Shown piece after piece: positions 8,635 to 17,637 of a DNA stretch of 64,000 nucleotides. Positions within the stretch are counted from its first letter, which is position 1, and every line of letters begins with the position of its first letter. The notes under the pieces were generated by a model. The model saw only the letters and a list, made by a program, of their open reading frames with translations. It ran no database searches and was not told the DNA's origin. Both the position numbers and the translations under genes were made by a program. Location: positions 149,523-213,522 of the forward strand of contig CBDIBP010000007.1 of the NCBI GenBank assembly GCA_965276955.1. Direction: 5' to 3'. The stretch is from JABDEZ01 sp965276955. Its GTDB lineage: Bacteria > Bacteroidota > Bacteroidia > Chitinophagales > Chitinophagaceae.

Positions 8635-10152
8635 CTAAATGGAATATAGAGATGCTGACTGTTGTGTTTTATTCCCTAATTGTTCTTCACTAAATCTTTT
8701 CACTGCTTCAAAAACTGCTTTTTCAAAGCCCGGCAGTTTGCTGAGGTCATTGCTCCACAGGCGTGTATCACACAATATATTGTGCACTGTGGTCTGCATA
8801 TCGGGCAGCTGCCAGTGCGCGTGCGGTATCGCTGCTTTGTCGTCTGTAATAATATAGTGGGTGCCGTGTGCATTGCCTGTATAACCGGCATCGGTCTTAT
8901 CAGACCTCATGAAAAGGATATATGCACCAAACCCTATGGCTATATGCCGCGGTACCATGCCGAAGCGTTTGTAGTATGCCATCAGCACAGGCTCTACACG
9001 CATAGCCATTTTAGAGCTGTACTGCATGGTGATGCTGAGCCAGAGGTGCTCTATGAAGGGATTGCGGAACCTGTCGCGCAGTTGCCCGGCAAACACAATA
9101 GCTTCTTCTTCAGTGATCTCAGCACTTGTAATGGCGCCGGTTATTTCCACATCCATGAGCGTAGTGAGAAAACTCTCGAAGAATGAATTGCCCATAGCCT
9201 CTTTTACGGTCTTAAAATCGCTGATGACAGCCAGGCCACAAGTGAGTGTATGGGTAGCATTCAGCAAGCGCAGTTTCAACTCACGGAACTTGTTGATATT
9301 GTCGCAGATGATAACACCCCTATCAGCTGCATAAAAAGAAAGTATTTCCTTCGTTTGTGGCCTTGAGGTCTCTATAGCCCACAAGCTATATGTTTCAGAC
9401 AGTATAGCGAGCTGATCTTCGTATTTATTGGTCTCTTTGAATTCTGCGGCTTCCTTGGCATTCAATGCGCCCGGAACAATACGATCGACCAATGAACTGC
9501 AAAAATCATTTGCACTTACCAGCCATTTTTTGAACTGCTCATCCAGGTCATTGTCCTTTGCCAGTTTCAGGCATATATCCTGCAATATCTTCCCATTGTC
9601 CGGTATCAGTTCGGTAGGTATTATCACCATCCCGGCATCGGCACTGCCATTAAATACCTGGTAGCGCTTGTACAAGAATGCCAATAGCTTGCCGGGAAAT
9701 GACCTTGGTGGTGATGCTGTAATATCATCGTTGGGCAGGTAGGTAAGCCCTACCTCTGTAGTGTTGGAGATAACGATCTTCAGGTCTTCGTTGCCAGCAA
9801 GGTCCATTATCTCGCTCCAGTGTGTACTTGCTATCACCACCCGGCTGATGCTTGCGTTAATGACGGCCGACTCTTTTTTCACACCATTTTCTACACCACG
9901 TACCAGGTGGGTATACAAATTGTCCTGCGCAGCAAATGCATCTACATCGCCGGCCGAGGTAGATTTAACAACTACTATTCTGCCGTTAAAGATATTCTGC
10001 TTGTTGGCCTTGTCTATGTAATAATTGGGTAATCCTCTCAATAGTACACCTGTACCAAATTCCAATACCTTTTCCGGTAATAAGAAGCAGGCTTCAGAAG
10101 GTTTTTCCACATCGGCATTAATATGCGCGAGGTTTATCTTTGATAAATTCAT
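8635..10152 (-). CDS. uxaB: Tagaturonate reductase (altronate oxidoreductase)
   Basis: A 505-residue member of the polyol/mannitol dehydrogenase family that reduces D-tagaturonate to D-altronate with NADH. Evidence includes the N-terminal dinucleotide region KVLEFGTGVLLRGLPNYYID (about residues 29-48), the NTTEVGLTY strand near residue 130, and the catalytic-type segment KLRLLNATHTLTCGLA near residue 292, which carries the Lys/Asn/His set of the family. Gene order uxaB-uxaA-uxaC-kdgK-eda supports the assignment over fructuronate reductase. It begins 53 bases after the GH28 stop. Confidence 0.92.
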   Translation of the reverse strand: MNLSKINLAHINADVEKPSEACFLLPEKVLEFGTGVLLRGLPNYYIDKANKQNIFNGRIVVVKSTSAGDVDAFAAQDNLYTHLVRGVENGVKKESAVINASISRVVIASTHWSEIMDLAGNEDLKIVISNTTEVGLTYLPNDDITASPPRSFPGKLLAFLYKRYQVFNGSADAGMVIIPTELIPDNGKILQDICLKLAKDNDLDEQFKKWLVSANDFCSSLVDRIVPGALNAKEAAEFKETNKYEDQLAILSETYSLWAIETSRPQTKEILSFYAADRGVIICDNINKFRELKLRLLNATHTLTCGLAVISDFKTVKEAMGNSFFESFLTTLMDVEITGAITSAEITEEEAIVFAGQLRDRFRNPFIEHLWLSITMQYSSKMAMRVEPVLMAYYKRFGMVPRHIAIGFGAYILFMRSDKTDAGYTGNAHGTHYIITDDKAAIPHAHWQLPDMQTTVHNILCDTRLWSNDLSKLPGFEKAVFEAVKRFSEEQLGNKTQQSASLYSI

Positions 10153-10205
10153 TTTGATCGTTTTTCTGTCATCCTATACTTTGCGTCAAAGGATCTGCAC
10201 GGTAA

Positions 10206-11891
10206 TTATTTTATATTTAGCGATCGTGCGGTAGCGCCATCATAAAAGTCAAGTACTTCGCTTCTGTTAGCGGGCATCTTGGTATTAAGCACATTTATAT
10301 TGCTGCTTTTGACACCGCCAACAGAGAATAGTTTAGCAGGGTTCGCATTATAACTGATGTCATCAAAAGTAAGATCGCTTGCATTGTTGATGAGCACTAC
10401 CGGGTTGGTGTCTGCCAGCTCTACATGTATGTCTCGCAGTACTATATTTTTTGCGTCCACTACCTCTATTCCTTTTTCGGTGGCCAGCTTCATATGTTCC
10501 AGGTAAATATTCTCAATATCCATTTCTGGCAGGCCTCTTACAAATATGGCACGGTCAGCCCCATCGCAATTGACGTTGCTGATATAAAAATTGCGGAAGC
10601 GTGGGGTACCTTCTGATACTGCCACTTCCTGTCTTTTTTGTTCTGTTCTTTTTTCGCCTGCGAGTGCTATAGGGTCTTTAGCCTCGTAGTACATATCGAA
10701 TAATATAGCCTGACCCAAGATCTTCTTCATGGTTATGTTGCGCACAAAAATGTTCTCCACCACTCCTCCGCGGCCTCTTCTTGTTTTAAAGCGCAGGCCT
10801 ACATCGGTTCCTATGAAGGAACAATCTGTAACGAAAATATTACGGGCGCCGCCACTCATTTCACTTCCTATCACAAAGCCACCGTGCGCACGGTACACTA
10901 TACAGTTGCGTACTACCAGGTTCTCTGTTGGTATACCTCTCTTGCGGCCTTCTATATCCTTGCCACTTTTAATGCATATGCCATCATCACCCGCAGCAAA
11001 TGTGCTATTCTCCAATACTACATTTTTGCAAGATTCTATGTCTATACCATCTCCGTTCTGTGCATACCACGGATTTTTCACCGCAGCTCCATCTATGGTC
11101 AGATCCTGGCACATCAGGAAGTGGAGCGTCCACGCAGGGGAGTTCTGAAAAACAATGCCCTTGATCAATATTTTTTTGCAATTATTAAGCACCAATAAAT
11201 TAGGCCTTAAAAAGTCTTTTATAGATGTGAAGTCTTCTATCTTATTCTTTTCAGAAGTTATAACGCCAGGCTCCTTGGTCTTAGAGCCTATGTATGACTG
11301 CTCTGAAGGGTACCATGTTTTTTTATCGTCGCTCAGTTGCCCGCCAGACATCACCAGATCATTCCAAACGGCTTCGGGCACCTTGTCTTTCTTTACCATG
11401 CGCCATGCATCGCCACTTGCATCAATGATACCGTGGCCGGTAATGCCTACATTCTCGAGGTCCAGACCAGACACCGGGGATTCATTGCGGACAGCTGGTA
11501 AGCCCTCCCAATTGGTCTTAATTAATTTGTACTTACTAAAGTCTCTTGTAAAGAGCAGCACTGCTTTGTGATCGAGATACAGGTTAACGTTCGACCTAAG
11601 TACAACAGGGCCTGTAAGCCAGGTACCAGAGGGCACCAATACTACACCACCACCTTTGTTACTACAGGTCTCTATCGCCTTGTTTATGCTTTCTGTATTC
11701 AGCCTTCTGCCGCCATCTCTCGCACCATAGTCTTTAATGTTAAATGTATCGGTCTTGAATACAGGAACTGCTGCCGTGGGAAGATGGTCGAATGAATAGT
11801 TATCATTCGCTTTTTGCTGTGCAAAGGCAACCTGTATGGCCGACAGTGCAGACAATAAAACAACGGTGCGTATAAATTTTCCTGGTATCAT
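10206..11891 (-). CDS. GH28 polygalacturonase-like glycoside hydrolase, exported
   Basis: A glycoside hydrolase of family 28, which hydrolyses alpha-1,4-galacturonosyl bonds in pectin with inversion. ATG 11891 is chosen because it opens a signal peptide (MIPGKFIRTVVLLSALSA... cleaved after AFAQ); an upstream extension to 11972 lacks this. The 561-residue protein has the Pec_lyase_3-like N-terminal turn DYGARDGGRRLN and the GH28 catalytic set: NGDGID near 289-294, GDDGICIK near 311-318, AHGGFVIGS near 335-343 and RFK near 367-369. It heads the uronate catabolic block, so released galacturonate and its degradation are co-ordinated. A candidate LacI-type site lies 130 bases upstream. Confidence 0.92.
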   Translation of the reverse strand: MIPGKFIRTVVLLSALSAIQVAFAQQKANDNYSFDHLPTAAVPVFKTDTFNIKDYGARDGGRRLNTESINKAIETCSNKGGGVVLVPSGTWLTGPVVLRSNVNLYLDHKAVLLFTRDFSKYKLIKTNWEGLPAVRNESPVSGLDLENVGITGHGIIDASGDAWRMVKKDKVPEAVWNDLVMSGGQLSDDKKTWYPSEQSYIGSKTKEPGVITSEKNKIEDFTSIKDFLRPNLLVLNNCKKILIKGIVFQNSPAWTLHFLMCQDLTIDGAAVKNPWYAQNGDGIDIESCKNVVLENSTFAAGDDGICIKSGKDIEGRKRGIPTENLVVRNCIVYRAHGGFVIGSEMSGGARNIFVTDCSFIGTDVGLRFKTRRGRGGVVENIFVRNITMKKILGQAILFDMYYEAKDPIALAGEKRTEQKRQEVAVSEGTPRFRNFYISNVNCDGADRAIFVRGLPEMDIENIYLEHMKLATEKGIEVVDAKNIVLRDIHVELADTNPVVLINNASDLTFDDISYNANPAKLFSVGGVKSSNINVLNTKMPANRSEVLDFYDGATARSLNIK

Positions 11892-12019
11892 TCCTGTTAT
11901 GTTATTCAAAAAAATAGTTGCCTGAAAGAGAGATGATATTTTGCAAGGCGAGCACTCTGAAAACGTGCGCAATGCTACACCACTTTTACGTAACTAAAGG
12001 CCTTGCCGCCGTTAATTAT

Positions 12020-12036
12020 TTACGCAAACGATAGCC
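12020..12036. promoter_or_regulatory. Candidate LacI-family operator upstream of GH28
   Basis: TTACGCAAACGATAGCC, whose reverse complement contains CGTTTGCGTAA, matches the CGWTTGCRTRA core also found at 21018-21034 and 24712-24729. It lies about 130 bases before the start of the minus-strand GH28 gene. A second AAACGAT follows at once (12037-12043). Assignment to the LacI regulator at 21885 is inference from shared sequence and locus. Confidence 0.45.
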
Positions 12037-12088
12037 AAAACGATCCTTTTAACGTTCTCTTATTCCAACCACCTGAATTCAAAAAAAT

Positions 12089-12154
12089 ATGGCCTGAACA
12101 GTACCTATCCCATGCTAAGACAAGGGATAATATTTTCTATACTGCTCAGGCCAT
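12089..12154 (-). terminator. Strong factor-independent terminator after the T9SS gene
   Basis: Read on the minus strand, ATGGCCTGAGCAGTA pairs with TACTGTTCAGGCCAT over 15 positions, one of them G-U. An inner ATCCC/GGGAT stem follows, and then seven T residues (12087-12081). It lies 26 bases beyond the T9SS stop and separates the susC-susD-pectate lyase block from the GH28-uxa block. Confidence 0.85.
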
Positions 12155-12179
12155 TTATTATTCTTTTCAATGCTGCAAA

Positions 12180-13943
12180 TTATTCAACAACTACACGTTT
12201 GCCGATCTTGGTAGTGGCATTGCTTATCTCCACTTGATAGATGCCTGTAGGGGCATTCTCCATGTTGATCTTGTAGTTTGTAGTGTTCGCATTGTAGGTC
12301 ACATCGCTGTTATGAACTGCCTGACCCAACACATTGTATACAGCTACATGATAGGTACCCGCCTGGCTGCCAGATATCTGGTAGCTGATCTGCTTGTTGG
12401 TAGTAGGGTTTGGCGCTACTGTTACATTGAGGTCCGATGCGTTAGCAACACTGGCAACTGCAGTAGGCAGACCCGCAACACCGATAAAATATTTACCGGC
12501 CGGAGCACCAGCTGGCACACCAACTACTGCCAGGTAAGGGCTTGCGACTGTGCCAGAGCCTGACACAGTAACATTAGTACCGCTTACATATTCTACCTGT
12601 GTGGCGCCAGATGCAGGACGTACATATACACTTGGTGTAGTGCCTACAGCAGAGCCCTGCTCAGCAGCCAACCATGTGAATTTCAATGAGTCCATTTTAC
12701 CACCTGTACCTGTTTCTTTAATGGTCCATTCACGGCCTACCACTTTAGTAAGATCTGTTGGTGGATTAACGAAATCAAAAGTATTTGTGATGCTTACAGA
12801 GAAAGTATCTGCAGTACCAGCATTCTGGATAGATACTGTGTTATTGCCATGGGCAGCAGTAGCTACCGGGTATTTTGCATAAGTACCCGGAGTGCTTATA
12901 AAGCGCTTCATGATAGCAGTAGTAACCATGTTGAAGGCAGCAGCGATAGCATTATCCATTTTAAAATCAGTAGGTGTTGCATCTACAACGCCACCTGCAA
13001 GCACATTAAGCGCTACAGAACCGGGAGTAGGTGTAGCAGGGGTACCGTTGTACAGTGAGCTATCCATTGTACTGAAAACCGCACCTGTTTTAAGCACACC
13101 GGAAACATTCAATGTCACTACAGATGAAGCATTAGTGGCTATTGGGGAAATGTATGTGGTTCCAACACTCGCGCTCAGGTCAGCTGTACCATTGATGTTG
13201 TATACATAACTGCCACCCGCGTTGGTATTAGTTACTGATTGGTAATGCAAAACTGCACCCCGGGTAAAAGTAACCACTGCGCCCGCACTTATAGTAATGG
13301 AGTCAACATCAGTATTAGCACTGGTGCTGCCATAATATGCAGTAAGACCTACTGCACTGCCAAACGAATTGCTCTGGTTGTTGAAGGTAACTGGAGCGCT
13401 GATGATACCATTGATCTGGTTACCTGTAGTAGTGCCCGTACCACCTAAGATCCTCAACCGATTAACTATTGTTGTTCCAGTACCACTCAGTGTCCATTGG
13501 TGGGCGGTACCAGACAATTCGATGTTAATAGAATCGTCGGCAGTGGCAGCATTTCCGCCAATTGTACCATTGTTCACCAATGAAGTACCAGACATACGCA
13601 GACCTTGCGCAGCGGTTCCACTTCCCCATTTGATACTACCACCTGTTTGTACTGTAGTGTTCAATGATCCTGAGCTACCAGACAATGTCATAGCACTGCC
13701 AGTAAGAACTGTTAACATTGCACTATTAGACAAACCAGGCTTTGATGTCGCTGCAACCCATGCCATAGCCGTACCATCATACTTTTGCCAGTTCGCGGGA
13801 GTGTTCCAATCTCCTGATGCCGGAGTAGCAACAGGAGCAGCACTTGCAACGGCAGATCTCCATTCTGCCGACGTTTGGGCATTGGCTATTGCCGGTAAGG
13901 CAAGGGCCAACATAAACAATTTTGAACTAAATTTAGATTTCAT
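12180..13943 (-). CDS. T9SS-sorted surface protein of the pectin locus, function unknown
   Basis: The start is set at ATG 13943 (MKSKFSSKLFMLALALPAIANAQ), a good signal peptide; an ATG two codons upstream is also in frame. The mature protein (587 residues in total) is rich in Thr, Ser, Gly, Asn and Val. It contains a GDWNTPANWQKYDG segment near residue 45 and long runs of repeated short strands (about 80-330), suggesting a parallel beta-helix. The last 80 residues form a Por secretion tail (VAPNPTTNKQISYQI... NVLGQAVHN... APTGIYQVEI... KRVVVE), so export by T9SS and anchoring at the surface are expected. It is the last gene of the SusCD block. No catalytic motif was recognised; pectin binding or degradation is inference. 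Confidence 0.75.
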   Translation of the reverse strand: MKSKFSSKLFMLALALPAIANAQTSAEWRSAVASAAPVATPASGDWNTPANWQKYDGTAMAWVAATSKPGLSNSAMLTVLTGSAMTLSGSSGSLNTTVQTGGSIKWGSGTAAQGLRMSGTSLVNNGTIGGNAATADDSINIELSGTAHQWTLSGTGTTIVNRLRILGGTGTTTGNQINGIISAPVTFNNQSNSFGSAVGLTAYYGSTSANTDVDSITISAGAVVTFTRGAVLHYQSVTNTNAGGSYVYNINGTADLSASVGTTYISPIATNASSVVTLNVSGVLKTGAVFSTMDSSLYNGTPATPTPGSVALNVLAGGVVDATPTDFKMDNAIAAAFNMVTTAIMKRFISTPGTYAKYPVATAAHGNNTVSIQNAGTADTFSVSITNTFDFVNPPTDLTKVVGREWTIKETGTGGKMDSLKFTWLAAEQGSAVGTTPSVYVRPASGATQVEYVSGTNVTVSGSGTVASPYLAVVGVPAGAPAGKYFIGVAGLPTAVASVANASDLNVTVAPNPTTNKQISYQISGSQAGTYHVAVYNVLGQAVHNSDVTYNANTTNYKINMENAPTGIYQVEISNATTKIGKRVVVE

Positions 13944-13981
13944 ACACACGTGGTTTTTGATTAACTATTAGATCTTAAGAT

Positions 13982-15769
13982 TTACTGCTTAATTAATTTT
14001 CGATTCACAATTTCAGATCCTGAGCTGTACCTTAACACATACACACCGGGCGCCAAAGCACGTGTGGGCATGCTGATATCTTCCTCTCCTGCCGGCACAA
14101 ATAACCTATATCTTTCCACACCAGCAACATCAAAAATGACGACCATTGCGGCAGCTGAGTTCATCCTCGTCACCTGTATATCCCCGGTAGCAGGGTTAGG
14201 ATAAATGGTAACCAAAGTATGAGTAGCGTTTACTGTTACAAGGCCAACCTTGGTGGTATCGTTATGCAAAGTGTCTGAGATACTATTCAGGTAGTTCTCC
14301 AGGTTAGTGTACCCATTAGGTGCATAGCCATTCCTATCGGCCGCATTGGCAGAGTCCAGCCCATTCAGTGTTTCCCACCAGTCGGGCATGCCGTCCTTAT
14401 CAAGGTCTGCCGGGGCAGGTGATGAGCACAAGGTGGGCCATGCATTCACGGTAAGCGCATAGGCTGTACAATGTGGGAAACCACCCTGCACATCTATGAT
14501 CTTACCCGTGTTGTTGATCACATCGTTTATGATGCGCTGATCAAGAGTATCGCGTTGCGGCAGCGTAGCGCCTACATGCAATAGTATAGAATCGTAAGCG
14601 TCTTGTGCAGTTTGAAGCGTGACAGGAGGATTCACATTAAAACGTGTGGTCACTTTTGCAGCTGATGTATCGGCAAGGCTGCCACCAGCCATTGCTGCGC
14701 CCAGCCAGTTATCGTTAGTTACTACAGAAGAGCCTACCACATAATTGCCGGTCATATAATATTTACCGTATGGCAATGTAGGCGCGGTTGTCTGTGTGTA
14801 AGGATTAATGATCTCGTACTTTATTGGCACCCCGCTGCTACTTGTATTAGCTGTAGACGGACCAGACTTGTAGTAATTGTTGATGATGTTATAATTGCCA
14901 CCCTCACCACCATTGGTAGTGTAGCCACCCCAGTTGCAGATAACGTTATTTACAAAATCTGCATTCTCCAATCCTGTTACCCCAACAGCAGGGTTGCCGG
15001 TCTGCAGATTCCTGCTACCATCAAAGCGACAATTGCGCCCTTGCAGGTCCATCAACAAGTTGTGATGCCCTGTAAAATGCTTACCACCCCAGATACCACC
15101 AAAACCATGATGCTCAAAGTCATTATCCCCTGTCTCTAAATGGTAAGAGTAGTTGAGCCCTTCGCTGATGATGTTCCATTGCAGTGTAGTGCTGTCGCCC
15201 CTGTAAAAAGTGCAGCTCTCGTCATCGCCCCAGCTCATGGTGCAATGGTCTATCATTATATTTTTGAAACCAAGTCCGTCAAACGCATCATCGTTACCAC
15301 TGCCTACTTCGCTGGATGGCACAGGAGCCGTACAAGTTGTACCGCCTATAAGCTCATGTTTATCGCCCATGCGGAAACGTATATAGCGTACTATTACATT
15401 ACTGCCATTAACTACCACAGGATAATCAGCAAGGCATATACCGCACCCCGGTGCTGTTTGCCCGGCTATAGTAGTATTCTTCCCTATCTTCAGCTGCCCT
15501 GCCAGGTGAATGGTACCAGAAACGGCAAAAACTATAGTGCGGTAAGTAGCCGACTGTGCTATTGCCCACCGCAAAGACCCAGATGGAGGATTAGAAGTAG
15601 CATCATTCAGATTAGTAACATAGAGTACCGTAGTAGGTAGTGCGGGCGTACCACGGCCACCAGTAGTGTACATACCTGCGCCCTCAGCACCGGGGAATGA
15701 TGGCAACTGGGCAAATGCACCCAGGCCAACTATTACCCCTAAACATATCAACAATGCGCTCTTCAACAT
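13982..15769 (-). CDS. Pectate lyase (PL1-like) with T9SS sorting tail
   Basis: A 595-residue secreted enzyme. The signal peptide ends after GLGAFAQ, followed by LPSFPGAEGAGMYTTGGRG, a typical start of Bacteroidota PL1-type pectate lyases. Lyase features follow: VRYIRFRMGD near 127-136, NDDAFDG near 159-165, DHCTMSWGDDES near 174-185, and GGIWGGKHFTGHHNLLMD near 214-231, which carry the acidic Ca2+ ligands and basic residues expected of beta-elimination in polygalacturonate. The last 75 residues are a Por tail (YPNPATGDIQV... APGVYVLRYSS... NRKLIKQ). It lies 17 bases after the SusD stop. Products should be unsaturated oligogalacturonides for SusCD import. Confidence 0.87.
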   Translation of the reverse strand: MLKSALLICLGVIVGLGAFAQLPSFPGAEGAGMYTTGGRGTPALPTTVLYVTNLNDATSNPPSGSLRWAIAQSATYRTIVFAVSGTIHLAGQLKIGKNTTIAGQTAPGCGICLADYPVVVNGSNVIVRYIRFRMGDKHELIGGTTCTAPVPSSEVGSGNDDAFDGLGFKNIMIDHCTMSWGDDESCTFYRGDSTTLQWNIISEGLNYSYHLETGDNDFEHHGFGGIWGGKHFTGHHNLLMDLQGRNCRFDGSRNLQTGNPAVGVTGLENADFVNNVICNWGGYTTNGGEGGNYNIINNYYKSGPSTANTSSSGVPIKYEIINPYTQTTAPTLPYGKYYMTGNYVVGSSVVTNDNWLGAAMAGGSLADTSAAKVTTRFNVNPPVTLQTAQDAYDSILLHVGATLPQRDTLDQRIINDVINNTGKIIDVQGGFPHCTAYALTVNAWPTLCSSPAPADLDKDGMPDWWETLNGLDSANAADRNGYAPNGYTNLENYLNSISDTLHNDTTKVGLVTVNATHTLVTIYPNPATGDIQVTRMNSAAAMVVIFDVAGVERYRLFVPAGEEDISMPTRALAPGVYVLRYSSGSEIVNRKLIKQ

Positions 15770-15786
15770 AAAAACCTTTTCTTTTT

Positions 15787-17619
15787 TTAGTATCCTATAT
15801 TTTGTGCCAGGTTAGGATTAGCATCCCGGGCGGCTTGTGGTATAGGCAACAATGTTCTAAAGTCGTTGGCCGTAGAATAGGTATATGTATTACTTGCTGT
15901 AACACCAGGTACCATACCCACACCATATTCAGCAAGCAAGCTGCTTACAATAGCAGATGTTCCCAGCCACTTATTGGTAGGGTTTAAACCTGCACTATTA
16001 TCATTATAAAAAGACCCCAGCCATATTACACCTGTTGCGGTGGTCGAATTAACATCGTAAGGCGCATTCGTAGCGTAGTTAGCCCAGTTGCCGGCAGCAT
16101 CGCTAGTTCGTGTAGACATATCAGACAATATGTTCTTAGCATTGGCTATAGCAGTTCCCAACATATTCCACCTTATCAGGTCGTACTTGCGTATACCTTC
16201 GCCACCAAACTCCAGCGATCGTTCTTTCATTAATGCTTTGAAGAACCCGTCATGATCTGCAGGTGGGTTCACGGCCAATGTAGTATTGTTGTTATGTCCC
16301 CTGGCGCTTACAGCCATCAGCCTGCCTATAGCTAAGCCGCTTGCACCATTATTCAGTTCATTATCTGCTTCTGCATACATCAGGTACACGTCACTCAGCC
16401 TTATCAATGGCCAGCTGGCGCCAAAGTACTGCACGGTAGATGGAAACCCATTAGGTATCCAGTCCCTTCTAAATTTCCCGTCCCTCAGGCTGTAGGAATT
16501 ACGTACAGTAAGGCCACCGACACTTGTAAGGATATCGTAAGGCGCAATAGTAACATCCCTTCTTAGGTCAGTAGAGTCGAACAGGTAAAAATAGGAAGGC
16601 AGAATGGTCAGTGCAGCGTTGCCCGGGGCACTTGATGGGGTGTACTTAGGCCCGTCATAATAACCCAGCTTACTATCTGTAGTACCGGTACCACCACCAA
16701 ATGTCACACACCACAGCACTTCGCCAGTAGGGTCTACCATACCTGCATCCAGGTATTTCTGGAAAACATCCTTAAAGTTTGTTTCCAGGCTATGATCGGC
16801 CGTGTGGAAAGTAAGGATAGTATCACACTCGTTCTTCGCTATAGTGTAGTATGTGTTAGGATCGCTGCCCTGTGCCATGATACCAGAACTGCGGAAAGAC
16901 CATCCTGCGCGATACATTGCTATACGTGCACGCAATGCCCTTACAGCCCCCTGCGTGATGCGGGAGTTAGGCGTATTGGCCGCTGTGCGCCATGGTACTA
17001 TCTGCTCTGCCGCCAGCAGGTCGTTCAGCAGGTGGTTATAAATTGTATCCCTGTCTGTTTTACCAGGGTTCAGGTTGCTTTGTGTGAAGGTGGGTGCGAA
17101 CTGTGCAGGTACATCGCCCCAGTTGCGTATCAGCTCCAGGTAGAACTGTGCTCGTAGCGTTAGTGCTTCACCATATAATCTTTTCAATACAGGACCGTTA
17201 GTTGCATCATTGTACATAGTCATTTTGGGTATGTAGTAGATACAAAGATTGGCGCGCTCTATACCAGAGAACATCTGGTTGAAGGGAAGGTACAACTGTG
17301 CATTGGATGACTGTGCGCCGTAGTGGGCTATATCGCGCCTGTCACCATCAGGGAAGGGCGTCCCTGACTGTCCTTCTATGTTATCATCATCATAAGGGAA
17401 GTACATGCTCACCCTGGTACCATATCCCTGGTCGCCCGTCATAGCTGCGTATACACCCAGGACAGCGGCGGTTGCATTGGTAACGTTAGAAAATACATAG
17501 TCGGGACCAAATGTAGAAACGGGGTTCACTGTGAGGTATTTTTTGCAGGAATTTACCGGCAACATCATTGCTATCACCACCACACTCAGCGCAAATTTCT
17601 TAAAACACATATTCTTCAA
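15787..17619 (-). CDS. SusD/RagB family outer-membrane glycan-binding lipoprotein
   Basis: A 610-residue SusD homologue. The N-terminus has a signal peptide with a lipoprotein-type end (MMLPVNSCKKYLTVNP), the conserved cysteine being followed by the usual KKYL. The SusD N-terminal TPR-type domain follows (VLGVYAAMTGD... NLCIYYI... EALTLRAQFYLELIRNWGDVP near residue 150-165). The C-terminal RagB domain includes SWPLIRLSDVYLMYAEADNE and EFGGEGIRKYDLIRWNML near 465-485. It should cap the adjacent SusC channel and capture oligogalacturonides. The gene is 18 bases after susC, the usual tight pair. Confidence 0.93.
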   Translation of the reverse strand: MKNMCFKKFALSVVVIAMMLPVNSCKKYLTVNPVSTFGPDYVFSNVTNATAAVLGVYAAMTGDQGYGTRVSMYFPYDDDNIEGQSGTPFPDGDRRDIAHYGAQSSNAQLYLPFNQMFSGIERANLCIYYIPKMTMYNDATNGPVLKRLYGEALTLRAQFYLELIRNWGDVPAQFAPTFTQSNLNPGKTDRDTIYNHLLNDLLAAEQIVPWRTAANTPNSRITQGAVRALRARIAMYRAGWSFRSSGIMAQGSDPNTYYTIAKNECDTILTFHTADHSLETNFKDVFQKYLDAGMVDPTGEVLWCVTFGGGTGTTDSKLGYYDGPKYTPSSAPGNAALTILPSYFYLFDSTDLRRDVTIAPYDILTSVGGLTVRNSYSLRDGKFRRDWIPNGFPSTVQYFGASWPLIRLSDVYLMYAEADNELNNGASGLAIGRLMAVSARGHNNNTTLAVNPPADHDGFFKALMKERSLEFGGEGIRKYDLIRWNMLGTAIANAKNILSDMSTRTSDAAGNWANYATNAPYDVNSTTATGVIWLGSFYNDNSAGLNPTNKWLGTSAIVSSLLAEYGVGMVPGVTASNTYTYSTANDFRTLLPIPQAARDANPNLAQNIGY

Positions 17620-17637
17620 TTTTTCTTTAAACGATTT

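Noticed and set aside
12003..12563. A 186-codon plus-strand frame at the 3' end of the T9SS gene
   Set aside because: It spans the terminator hairpin and lies antisense to the coding sequence of the Por tail.
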